Source of the DNA: an uncultured Bacilli bacterium
GTDB lineage: Bacteria > Bacillota_I > Bacilli_A > RF39 > UBA660
Reading direction: 5' to 3'
DNA: 16,139 bases
Assembly: GCA_947598345.1 (NCBI GenBank)
Contig: CANQFF010000019.1
Span: forward strand, 1 to 16,139
Part shown: positions 7,924 through 14,849 of the stretch, piece by piece
How the letters are laid out: every line of letters begins with the position of its first letter
Numbering within the stretch: the stretch's first letter is position 1
Notes under the pieces: model-generated
What the model saw: the letters and a program-made list of their open reading frames with translations, nothing else
The model's database searches: none
Told to the model about the DNA's origin: nothing
Made by a program: the position numbers and the translations under genes

Positions 7924-8376
7924 CTAATCACCTATCTTATTTACTTCTATTTCACATCTCAGTAATTTTTTTAATAATCTTCTATTTAAATTTTGTTCAC
8001 TATCTACATTTAATGATATATCAACAACTTCCCAAATAGCTACCCATCCTATTATTATAATTATCTCATTTAAAACATCATTCATAATATAGGTAGAAAT
8101 TATCAAAAATAACGATCCAATAAGAAAAAATAAAATCTGCTTATTATCTAATAATTTATCTATTATCCTAGATTCGTTATATGCCTTATTAAGACCAGCC
8201 TTTATTAAAGAATCTAAATTTTCTACATTAACTTTAGTATTTACAACTATTTTAAAATCATCTTTTATATATTTAGATTCTTTCATTAAATATTTTATTA
8301 AATCCATTGAAATATTATTGTTATATCGTTCATATAAATCTGATTCATCTTTTAAATTAACAACTATCTTTTTCAT
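7924..8376 (-). CDS. Conserved two-TM protein of unknown function
   Basis: A 150-residue protein with an N-terminal soluble region (about 1-78), two membrane helices (about 82-98 and 101-120) and a short basic tail (about 128-145, RRLLKKLLRCEIEV). The segment IIIGWVAIWEVVDISLNVDSEQNLNRRLLKKLLRCEI is a pattern I recall from unnamed proteins of Clostridia and Bacilli. The ATG has GGTGA 3 nt upstream. It is the first gene of the enolase run, with its own extended -10 promoter. Function unknown. Confidence 0.75.
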   Translation of the reverse strand: MKKIVVNLKDESDLYERYNNNISMDLIKYLMKESKYIKDDFKIVVNTKVNVENLDSLIKAGLNKAYNESRIIDKLLDNKQILFFLIGSLFLIISTYIMNDVLNEIIIIIGWVAIWEVVDISLNVDSEQNLNRRLLKKLLRCEIEVNKIGD

Positions 8377-8390
8377 AAATCACCATCTAA

Positions 8391-8399
8391 ATTATAACA
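8391..8399 (-). promoter_or_regulatory. Extended -10 promoter of the enolase operon
   Basis: The minus strand reads TGTTATAAT, exact TGnTATAAT, 14 nt before the first ATG; no clear -35 lies 16-18 nt further up, only a T run. It would drive the two-TM gene, lipoprotein, small protein and enolase as one transcript. Confidence 0.55.
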
Positions 8400-8410
8400 T
8401 ATTTCAAAAA

Positions 8411-8430
8411 AAGAAAAAAGGTATAACCTT
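8411..8430 (-). terminator. Weak terminator after the histidine kinase
   Basis: The minus strand reads AAGGT-TAT-ACCTT followed by T runs broken by one C. The stem is only 5 bp, so read-through into the enolase operon is likely. Confidence 0.45.
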
Positions 8431-8443
8431 AATTCGATTTACA

Positions 8444-9673
8444 CTATTCGTAAAGTGGAAATTGAAGCATAACCTTAGTTCCTTTTCCAAGTTCAGATTC
8501 ATATTCAATCTTTCCTTTGTGAGCTTCTACTATTTCATATATAAGAGATACTCCTAATCCTGAACCTCTTTTTTTTGTCGTAAAAAATGGCGTTTTAATT
8601 TTTGATAGAACCTCTTTTGACATACCTTCTCCATTATCCTCAATAAACAAGTAATATGAATTATTTTTAATTTTAGTATATATAGTTATTTTACCATTTC
8701 TACCTTCCGGCATAGCTTCAATACTATTTTTAATTAAATTGATTATAACTTGACTTAATCTATTATAATCTCCATTAACAAATATTTCATCATCTATTAT
8801 ATTTAAACTCAACTCTATATCATTTTTAGTAAGTAATGGTTTTAATTTATATAAAGTATCTTCTATCATCATATTAAAATCCATTATATCTAAATCTAAA
8901 TTAGCTTTATTTATCATAAGAAAATCCTGTAATAGTGTTAGTAATCTTTCTATTTCAGTCTTTATTATTGGTATATATCTTTCTACTTGCTTTTTATCAT
9001 TAGTATTTAGCATATCCAAATATCCTTTACACACAGCTATAGGATTTTTTATTTCATGAGTTATTTTAAATAACGATAATCTTATTTGCTTTTCCTGTTG
9101 TAATTCCTTAAATGTCAAATGTGTTTGTATTATAGACTTACCCGTTTCATATAACAGGCAAATTATATTGCTAATAAAAACATAACTTATTATTGCAAGA
9201 AATAACTCTCCTACTTTGAAATAGTTAGGATTAAAATTATATATCCATATACTGTATATAATACTACTTATCAAAATAAAAGATTCTACAAAAACCATAT
9301 TATTTATTTTATTAGTCCTTTTAATTAAATATATTATTCCCATAATTATATATATATAAACAAGTACCCATATATTGTTAAAAGAATTGTTGTATATTAA
9401 TAATATTGAAACAGAAAAAACATTAGATAATATATAGTAATCGTTAAGATATGACAATATTACTATAGAATTAAGTACTAAAACAGGTAAAATATCTGGA
9501 TCATTTATACCATAATTATAAATCATAAAAAACGATGTAATAAGCATTAATTTAAAATATATCTCCTTAGATTTTATATTTAAATTTTTATCTGTTGATA
9601 AATATATTAAATATATTAATATAGGAAATATAAGCATTACTACATCTAAAAATACAATTTGAAAAAAATTCAT
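8444..9673 (-). CDS. Orphan multi-spanning sensor histidine kinase, KinB-like
   Basis: About 409 residues from the chosen start: six or seven membrane helices (about residues 3-176) with almost no extracytoplasmic loops and no PAS domain, then a HisKA dimerisation segment with His206 in ITHEIKNPIAVCKGYLDML and a HATPase domain with N box (Asn316, NLIKNSIEAM), G1 DNGEGM (346-351), F box FFTTK and G2 GSGLG (370-374). This layout matches sporulation-type kinases such as B. subtilis KinB. No response regulator is adjacent, so it must act on one encoded elsewhere. I start at the ATG at 9673, preceded by GGTGA at 5 nt; a start at 9715 would place the regulatory repeat inside the gene. The signal sensed is unknown. 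Confidence 0.85.
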   Translation of the reverse strand: MNFFQIVFLDVVMLIFPILIYLIYLSTDKNLNIKSKEIYFKLMLITSFFMIYNYGINDPDILPVLVLNSIVILSYLNDYYILSNVFSVSILLIYNNSFNNIWVLVYIYIIMGIIYLIKRTNKINNMVFVESFILISSIIYSIWIYNFNPNYFKVGELFLAIISYVFISNIICLLYETGKSIIQTHLTFKELQQEKQIRLSLFKITHEIKNPIAVCKGYLDMLNTNDKKQVERYIPIIKTEIERLLTLLQDFLMINKANLDLDIMDFNMMIEDTLYKLKPLLTKNDIELSLNIIDDEIFVNGDYNRLSQVIINLIKNSIEAMPEGRNGKITIYTKIKNNSYYLFIEDNGEGMSKEVLSKIKTPFFTTKKRGSGLGVSLIYEIVEAHKGKIEYESELGKGTKVMLQFPLYE

Positions 9674-9705
9674 AACAATCACCATATTTATAGTAACAAA
9701 ATATG

Positions 9706-9723
9706 TTGTCGACAAATGTCGAA
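9706..9723. promoter_or_regulatory. Tandem Spo0A-box-like operator upstream of the kinase
   Basis: On the plus strand TGTCGAC (9707-9713) and TGTCGAA (9717-9723) are spaced exactly 10 bp apart, one helical turn. The second equals the B. subtilis 0A-box core; the first differs at the last base and sits in the perfect palindrome TTGTCGACAA (9706-9715). The tandem lies 33-50 bp upstream of the kinase ATG, and a possible -35 (TTGTCG) with a TATAAA -10 at 9687-9692 overlaps it, though that promoter is weak. Regulation by Spo0A is inference. Confidence 0.45.
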
Positions 9724-9741
9724 AAATATCAAAATTTAACT

Positions 9742-9765
9742 AAAAAAACGACAAATTGTCGTCTT
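9742..9765 (-). terminator. Terminator after the EIIB-like gene
   Basis: The minus strand reads ACGAC-AATTT-GTCGT followed by seven T, extendable by A-U and G-U pairs to about 8 bp. It sits right at the TAA stop of the EIIB-like gene. The 15-nt core ACGACAAATTGTCGT is a perfect palindrome sharing TTGTCG with the operator 25 nt away, so a second role as binding site cannot be excluded. Confidence 0.65.
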
Positions 9766-10075
9766 ATCTCAACTCATTAATATATTTTTTTATCTGTTTA
9801 GCGCTACTACCAAGAATTATTTTTAATTGATTATCTATCTCTACAATTCCCTGTGCGCCCATTCTTTGAATACCTTCTTTATTAGCCTTAGAAACATCTT
9901 TTAAATTTACTACGAATCTTGATTTATTAAATTCATAGTCAATTACATTATCTTTTCCTCCTAATAACATTATCAATTTATTTGCCTCTAATTTAAAATC
10001 TTTTCTTTTAGAGCGAGCTATTGCTATCGCTATTAATAAACAAACTAAAATAATTATTATATATTCTATTCTCAA
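9764..10075 (-). CDS. Membrane-anchored PTS EIIB-like domain lacking the cysteine
   Basis: About 103 residues: one membrane helix (about 4-20), a basic stop-transfer stretch (RSKRKDF), then a compact domain (about 28-101) with the type-1 (glucose family) EIIB pattern: LIMLLGGKDNV, SRFVVNLKDVSKANKEGIQRMGAQGIVEIDNQLKIILGSSAKQIKKYI. In active EIIB domains a cysteine in a C-I-T-R-type motif carries the phosphate; here the aligned residues are N-K-S-R (Asn50, Arg53), so it cannot be phosphorylated in the normal way. There is no EIIC partner. A TTG start at 10075 is preferred (AGGTGA 5 nt upstream, as in the lipoprotein gene); a GTG at 10084 lies inside that site. A regulatory or sugar-sensing membrane role is inference. 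Confidence 0.65.
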   Translation of the reverse strand: MRIEYIIIILVCLLIAIAIARSKRKDFKLEANKLIMLLGGKDNVIDYEFNKSRFVVNLKDVSKANKEGIQRMGAQGIVEIDNQLKIILGSSAKQIKKYINELR

Positions 10076-10091
10076 TTTAATCACCTATTTA

Positions 10092-10120
10092 ATTATACTA
10101 TAAATATATGTAAAAATCAA
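10092..10120 (-). promoter_or_regulatory. Sigma-A promoter of the EIIB-like gene
   Basis: On the minus strand TTGATT (plus 10115-10120) lies 17 nt from a perfect TATAAT (10092-10097). The -10 ends only about 5 nt before the Shine-Dalgarno site, so the 5' leader would be very short. It separates this gene from the LRR transcript. Confidence 0.7.
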
Positions 10121-10191
10121 AACAATTTAAAACATATAAAAAATTGCAAAATTAGAAAAATAACTTTACTCTTTTTCATAATAAATATTTT

Positions 10192-10461
10192 TTAATTTTC
10201 ATCTAGTAATTGAACTATTGCTTTTTCTAATATATATGTGTAGACAAACAATGCTTCTATATAATCGTCTTCAGTGTATGAATAATTTAAATCATCAATT
10301 TCTTTATTATATAATAAATCTATTTTTTTATTATACATTTTACCAATTGCAACAATCATATTTATTAATTCCTTATTTTTATTAATTAGAACTAATTTTT
10401 TATCCTCCAAAGATAAATTTTTAAATTGTTCTATAAATTCATTAAAATTATTATCTGTTAT
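10192..10461 (-). CDS. Small protein coupled to the LRR gene, apparent AUA start
   Basis: An acidic, helical 89-codon protein without membrane segment or known domain. The reading frame is open and protein-like from just after a stop at 10474. An SD-like AAAGGAG (in the last codons of the LRR gene) is followed by TAATAAG and then ATA at 10461, overlapping the LRR stop as ATAA, the layout of a normal ATGA coupling but with AUA. Residues 1-17 then read I-T-D-N-N-F-N-E-F-I-E-Q-F-K-N-L-S, which continue smoothly into LEDKKLVLINKNKELINMIV. A TTG at 10410 is in frame but has no upstream Shine-Dalgarno site and would cut off this helix. It could also be a gene whose ATG start mutated. Function unknown; the tight overlap suggests a partner of the LRR protein. 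Confidence 0.55.
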   Translation of the reverse strand: MTDNNFNEFIEQFKNLSLEDKKLVLINKNKELINMIVAIGKMYNKKIDLLYNKEIDDLNYSYTEDDYIEALFVYTYILEKAIVQLLDEN

Positions 10462-12851
10462 CTTATTACTCCTTTATTAGAATTTACATTTATCATTTGT
10501 TCTAATTCTTCATTTTCTTCAATAGGAAATTTTTTATATTCTTGTTCTAATGAAATAATTAAATTTGGATTATTTTCAATTGCTTCGAGAAGTGATTTTC
10601 TTCCTTTATTAGTATGTGGTAATATTGCACCTTCAAAAGATGTTAAGCTACCTAAATTTAACCTATAAATACTTTCTGGTAACTGTAGGCCTTCAGCACT
10701 CTCTAAACCGCTTAAATCTAAATTTACAATACTTTCTGGTAACTCTAAACCTTGGGCATTCTTTAAACCGCTTAAATTTAACCTATAAATACTTTCTGGT
10801 AATCGTAGGCCTTCAGCACTCTCTAAACCGCTCAAACTCAAAGATTTAAGATTTTCTGGTAACACTAAGCCTTCTGCACTCTTTAAACCGCTTAAATTTA
10901 ACCAATAAATACTTTCTGGTAACTCTAAACCTTCTGCACTCTCTAAACCGCTTAAATCTAAATTTACAATACTTTCTGGTAACACTAAGCCTTCTGCACT
11001 CTTTAAACCGCTTAAATTTAACCACCAAATACTTTCTGGTAACTCTAAACCTTGGGCATTCTTTAAACCACTTAAATTTAACCTCTCAATACTTTCTGGT
11101 AACTCTAAACCTTCTGCACTCTCTAAACCATTTAAATCTAAAAATTCAAGATTTTCTGGTAATATTAAGCCTTCTGCACTCTTTAAACCGCTTAAATTTA
11201 ACCTCTCAATACTTTCTGGTAACTCTAAACCTTCTGCACTCTCTAAACCATCTAAATGTAACTCTACAATACTTTCTGGTAATTCTAAACCTTCTGCACT
11301 CTCTAAACCATCTAAATGTAACTCTACAATACTTTCTGGTAACTCTAAACCTTCAGAACTCTCTAAACCATTTAAATCTAAAGTTCTAATTTTTTTTGAT
11401 AATATTAAGCCTTCTACACTCTCTAAACCGCTCAAACTCAAAGATTCAAGATTTTCTGGTAATCGTAAACCTTCTGCACTCTCTAAATTTTTCAAAATTA
11501 ATGCGCCTCGTATATATTTTGGTAACCCTAAACCTTCAGAACTCTTTAAATCACTTAAATCTAAATCTCCATAATGATATATAATTCCCCCTCTTAATGC
11601 TTCTTTTTTAGTAATAGAAATTTGTTTTTTATCACAATTAAAAATAGTAGCTAAATCTTTTTTTATACTTCTCTTTTCTCTTATTTCTTTTATTCTTGGA
11701 TCAGCTTCATATCCAAAGCCAATAATTTCTCGATCTATTTCATATAAAAACTTTAAATCTTCCATTGTTAATTCTTCTTTATTTTGCCATTTTGTATAAA
11801 TTGATGTCATTATTTGCATATCTTCTACTTTTTGTTTATATTCTTCTCTGTCAGGAAAATCTGCTTCTTGCAATTTTTTTTCTACAATTTGTTCCATATT
11901 ACTTTCTAAATTTTGTCCTGGTCCTATTCCTCTTATTTCTGCTATTTTAGGACCTTCTTTACGGATTGCTATTCTTGGTTGACTATAATTTCCATCACTA
12001 CTTTTAGTAAAATATACATAAAAATCTCCACCATTTATATGACTAGTAGCTGTTTCTAATCCTCCTGCTGTACACCATCCTGTACCTTTTCCACGAATAT
12101 CATTATATAATATTTCTGGATTACTTCCTTGTTCATATTTCTTCCATATACCTTCATCACTACTTATATCCTTTTTTGCTTCATCTAACTTTTTTAATGC
12201 ATATCCATATAATTTTCCGAAACTTCCATTATTTATTAATTTTTCTAATTCCTCATCATTTATTTGCTCTTTTTCCATTGATTTTCTTAAAACATCATAT
12301 ACAAAAGCTATAGCTTCTCTATTTAATTCAATAAATGGTTTTACTGTACTAGGTGTTCTTCTATTAAAACTTCCTTTTGCTTTATCAAATGTCCCTAATT
12401 TTAACATTCCTTGAAAAGCATAATATTTATACCAAGTAGGATATACATCAGTATCAGGACTAGCAAAATATTCTATCCAATCATCAAGACTTCTTTCTTG
12501 TTCACTTATTATGTGATCTATCTCTTGATTTCTTATTTCTTCAGTATATTCTAAATGTCCCATTCCTCGTTCTAAAGCTATTTTCTTTTGTAATTCAAAA
12601 TATGTTTCAGGTATATTCTCACGAGTTATTACATATTTATTGTAATAAAGTCTTTTTAACATAGCAATATCATTATCCATTGAAACTCTTGTATTATCAA
12701 ATGCCCTTCTTGTTACATGCTCTAATCTATCCATGTATTTAGCTATTTTTTCATTTTTAGTATCACTTGGTATAGCAGTATGCATTACCTCATCACTTAA
12801 ATGTAAATTTTGATATATTTTATTTAAAAATTCATAGCCTTTATTATCCAT
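10458..12851 (-). CDS. Large leucine-rich-repeat protein with uncharacterised N-terminal domain
   Basis: A 797-residue protein with no signal peptide, so probably cytoplasmic. Residues 1-~410 form a helical domain with a conserved-looking core: GTGWCTAGG (Trp259, Cys260), GDFYVYFTKS, SQPRIAIRKEG, IAEIRGIGPGQNLE. The order cysteine motif, aromatic strand, Pro/Arg strand, G-Q-N is reminiscent of PcfJ-type proteins, but I cannot assign it. Residues about 426-740 are fifteen 20-residue repeats of the form GL.SAEGL.LPESI..L.L plus a degenerate sixteenth, close to the 20-residue bacterial LRR class of IpaH/SlrP effectors, but with Leu where those have Asn. The C-terminal 55 residues are acidic and helical. 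The ATG has AAGGAG 8 nt upstream. Possible roles (recognition, host or phage interaction) are inference. Confidence 0.85.
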   Translation of the reverse strand: MDNKGYEFLNKIYQNLHLSDEVMHTAIPSDTKNEKIAKYMDRLEHVTRRAFDNTRVSMDNDIAMLKRLYYNKYVITRENIPETYFELQKKIALERGMGHLEYTEEIRNQEIDHIISEQERSLDDWIEYFASPDTDVYPTWYKYYAFQGMLKLGTFDKAKGSFNRRTPSTVKPFIELNREAIAFVYDVLRKSMEKEQINDEELEKLINNGSFGKLYGYALKKLDEAKKDISSDEGIWKKYEQGSNPEILYNDIRGKGTGWCTAGGLETATSHINGGDFYVYFTKSSDGNYSQPRIAIRKEGPKIAEIRGIGPGQNLESNMEQIVEKKLQEADFPDREEYKQKVEDMQIMTSIYTKWQNKEELTMEDLKFLYEIDREIIGFGYEADPRIKEIREKRSIKKDLATIFNCDKKQISITKKEALRGGIIYHYGDLDLSDLKSSEGLGLPKYIRGALILKNLESAEGLRLPENLESLSLSGLESVEGLILSKKIRTLDLNGLESSEGLELPESIVELHLDGLESAEGLELPESIVELHLDGLESAEGLELPESIERLNLSGLKSAEGLILPENLEFLDLNGLESAEGLELPESIERLNLSGLKNAQGLELPESIWWLNLSGLKSAEGLVLPESIVNLDLSGLESAEGLELPESIYWLNLSGLKSAEGLVLPENLKSLSLSGLESAEGLRLPESIYRLNLSGLKNAQGLELPESIVNLDLSGLESAEGLQLPESIYRLNLGSLTSFEGAILPHTNKGRKSLLEAIENNPNLIISLEQEYKKFPIEENEELEQMINVNSNKGVIR
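10636..11575 (-). repeat. 60-bp tandem repeat array coding for LRR units
   Basis: About 15 in-register 60-nt units inside the LRR gene, with no insertions or deletions. Two neighbours (the units on 11221-11280 and 11281-11340) differ at a single base. From unit 6 onward units alternate mostly between a Glu form (GLES) and a Lys form (GLKS/GLKN), so the array seems to have grown partly by 120-bp steps. Outer units at both ends are the most diverged. Copy number is likely to vary between strains and can be collapsed in short-read assembly. Confidence 0.95.
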
Positions 12852-12876
12852 CTTTCTTACTCCTTAAATTTTAATC

Positions 12877-12905
12877 ATTATAACATATATCAATTTCAAA
12901 TACAA
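12877..12905 (-). promoter_or_regulatory. Promoter of the LRR gene
   Basis: On the minus strand TTGTAT (12900-12905) and TATAAT (12877-12882) are 17 nt apart, and the -10 is preceded by TGT, giving TGTTATAAT. It lies 25 nt before the ATG. The rest of the divergent spacer to 13027 holds the opposing rodA promoter and is otherwise A/T-rich. Confidence 0.7.
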
Positions 12906-12983
12906 ATCTCATATTTTGAATTTTATAAAGATAAGTGCTTTATTCATTTAGTTCATAACTATTTAAAAATATTTTATTTTTTA

Positions 12984-13015
12984 TTGTATAAATAAATTAA
13001 ATAGTGTAATATAAT
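12984..13015 (+). promoter_or_regulatory. Probable rodA promoter
   Basis: TTGTAT (12984-12989) followed at 17 nt by TAATAT (13007-13012); an overlapping perfect TATAAT (13010-13015) would be at 20 nt. The -10 is thus certain only to within 3 nt. It precedes the rodA ATG by about 13-16 nt. Confidence 0.5.
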
Positions 13016-13027
13016 AATGGTGAGAAA

Positions 13028-14155
13028 ATGAAGAAGATATCTAAATACAAAGTAGATATAAGTATACTTATGTGTATTATTTTATTTGCAATTATAAGTA
13101 TTGTTACTATTGGAAGTGCGGAAAAATTACTTGAAGATAGCAATCATTTGATATTAAGGCAGACACTATGGTATGTAATTGGTTTTGTATTAATTTATTT
13201 TATCATGTTTATTGGTAATCACTTTTTGTATAAAAATGCTTGGATACTTTATATAATTGGTGTATTATCATTACTACTATTACTTTTTTTTGGTAGTACT
13301 ATTAATGAAGCAAAGTGTTGGTTTAAAATACCAGGTATTGGTAATATACAACCGAGCGAATTTATGAAAATTATTTTAATTATAGTAATAGGTAGAATGA
13401 TTAACGACTTTAAAGATAAATATAAATCTCCTTCAGTTCTTCAAGAATTTATATTTTTGATTAAAGTTGCAATAGTAGTTTTAATACCATCTATTTTAAC
13501 ATTTTTACAACCAGATACTGGAGTTGTTTTGATATATTTATTAATAACTTTTGTTATGTTATTTATATCAGGTATTAGATATAGATGGTTTATATTAGTA
13601 TTTGGTATATTTGGTTTTTTGATAGCCTTTATATTAATTACATATTTTGTTGATAATGATTTATTTATTAAAATATTCGGATCATCATTTTTTCTTAGAG
13701 TAGATAGATTACTTGATTGGTCTAATGGTATTGGATATCAATTAGAAAATGGTATTACCGCTATTGGTAGTGGAGGTTACCTTGGTTATGGTATAAACAA
13801 TACTCCTATATATTTTCCAGAACCACAAACAGATTTTATATTTGCAGTATTTTCAAATAACTTTGGATTTGCAGGTTCTGTAATATTAATATGTTTAATT
13901 ACATTTTTTGATTTAAGACTTATTAAACTTGCAGTTGAAAGTCCAAATAACATAAATAAATATATAATAAGCGGTATAATAGGGATGCTAATTTATCAAC
14001 AATTACAAAATATAGGCATGACAATTGGTCTTATGCCTATAACAGGTATTACACTTCCATTCATAAGTTATGGTGGTTCTAGCTTATTAAGTTATATGAT
14101 TATGGCTGGAATTATATTTAATATTTCAAATGAATCAATAAGGTATAGAAACTAA
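13028..14155 (+). CDS. rodA: RodA-type SEDS peptidoglycan glycosyltransferase
   Basis: A 375-residue polytopic membrane protein (about ten helices) of the FtsW/RodA/SpoVE family, which polymerises lipid II into glycan strands together with a class B PBP. Signatures: IPGIGNIQPSEFMKI, FLQPDTGVVL, DRLLDWSNGIGYQLENGITAIGSGGYLGYG, the catalytic loop PEPQTDFIFAV with Asp269, and IGMTIGLMPITGITLPFISYGGSS. The IGMTIGL form and TDFIF favour RodA over FtsW. It is alone on the plus strand, divergent from the LRR gene, and would work with the MreC/MreD encoded elsewhere in the window. GGTGAG lies 3 nt before ATG. FtsW or SpoVE remains the alternative. Confidence 0.9.
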   Translation: MKKISKYKVDISILMCIILFAIISIVTIGSAEKLLEDSNHLILRQTLWYVIGFVLIYFIMFIGNHFLYKNAWILYIIGVLSLLLLLFFGSTINEAKCWFKIPGIGNIQPSEFMKIILIIVIGRMINDFKDKYKSPSVLQEFIFLIKVAIVVLIPSILTFLQPDTGVVLIYLLITFVMLFISGIRYRWFILVFGIFGFLIAFILITYFVDNDLFIKIFGSSFFLRVDRLLDWSNGIGYQLENGITAIGSGGYLGYGINNTPIYFPEPQTDFIFAVFSNNFGFAGSVILICLITFFDLRLIKLAVESPNNINKYIISGIIGMLIYQQLQNIGMTIGLMPITGITLPFISYGGSSLLSYMIMAGIIFNISNESIRYRN

Positions 14156-14185
14156 AAACTGTAAATAATCTAATTTACAGTTTTT
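14154..14185. terminator. Bidirectional terminator between convergent genes
   Basis: A 13-bp stem AAAAACTGTAAAT / ATTTACAGTTTTT with a 6-nt loop gives a T run in both directions. The rodA stop lies on its left edge and the TAG of the convergent gene lies in the loop, so one hairpin ends both transcripts. Confidence 0.88.
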
Positions 14186-14832
14186 ACATCTTTACAGGCA
14201 TAACTTGGACAACTAGAGTTTTGAGTATAATATACATCAAAACTATCAGAATTAGGCATTACTGCATATATACTTTCTTTCGCACTATCATCAATTTTAT
14301 CCAAAGTTATATTAAATAATGAACAAATTTCACTTACACTTAGTTCTTTATCATTTTTTACATCATAATAATATGCCGTTATTTCTTCGATAATTCCTTT
14401 TCTGGAACTTAATTCTTCATCTTTTATCAATATAAATAATATATCGTTTTTTAATGTATATTTATAAGAAATAGTTATATTTGTTGGTGGGATTTGAACT
14501 TTATCACTTTCTAGTTTATCAGTACTAGATTTATATTTATTATAAATCTTATTATTTATACTTTGTGCATCTTTAGTATTTAATAATATCTTAGGTAGGC
14601 TTATTTTAATTGTAACAGAATCAGGATCACCAGATTCTTTTGGTAATTCATCACTTGGCCATACATAAGATTTTGAATCAGAATAAGCTATTCCAATATA
14701 TTCTACTTTATCATCAGAATTTGTATTATCATTATTCGTAGAATTATCTTCATTACTTATTAAAATTAATCCAATCGCCAAAACAAGTATACAAATAGCA
14801 ACAGCTACAATTATAATTACATTCTTTTTCAT
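14170..14832 (-). CDS. Membrane-anchored extracytoplasmic protein, possibly DUF3298-like
   Basis: A 220-residue protein with an N-terminal membrane helix (about 5-25), an Asn/Ser/Asp-rich linker (about 27-42) and a secreted domain. The domain shows IKISLPKIL...AQSINNKIYNKY, then SYKYTLKNDILFILIKDE and TAYYYDVKNDKELSVSEICSLFNIT, which resembles the DUF4163/DUF3298 (PdaC-accessory, RsiV-like) layout: a 'P-k-i...iN..i' start and 'y.yD....k.ls..d.f' end. Two close cysteines (CPSYAC) lie near the end and could form a disulfide. It lies between fic and the shared terminator, with AGAGG about 7 nt before ATG. The C-terminus is shorter than is usual in that family. The family call is tentative. Confidence 0.7.
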   Translation of the reverse strand: MKKNVIIIVAVAICILVLAIGLILISNEDNSTNNDNTNSDDKVEYIGIAYSDSKSYVWPSDELPKESGDPDSVTIKISLPKILLNTKDAQSINNKIYNKYKSSTDKLESDKVQIPPTNITISYKYTLKNDILFILIKDEELSSRKGIIEEITAYYYDVKNDKELSVSEICSLFNITLDKIDDSAKESIYAVMPNSDSFDVYYTQNSSCPSYACKDVKTVN

Positions 14833-14849
14833 ATCATAACCTCTAATTT

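Noticed and set aside
9706..9762. LexA (SOS) operator for the TTGTCGACAA and ACGACAAATTGTCGT palindromes
   Set aside because: They do not match the CGAAC-N4-GTTCG form of Gram-positive LexA boxes; the second is better explained as a terminator stem.
10100..10191. Terminator after the small LRR-coupled gene
   Set aside because: GAAAAA and TTTTTC can pair, but the stem is A/T only with a long loop and no T tract, so I do not call it.
10636..11575. CRISPR array
   Set aside because: Units are contiguous 60-nt near-copies without unique spacers and are in frame with a protein.
10616..11584. Repeated small frames on the plus strand and in another minus frame over the LRR array
   Set aside because: They arise because the 60-nt repeats are open in several frames; they are shadows of the LRR gene and have no start signals.
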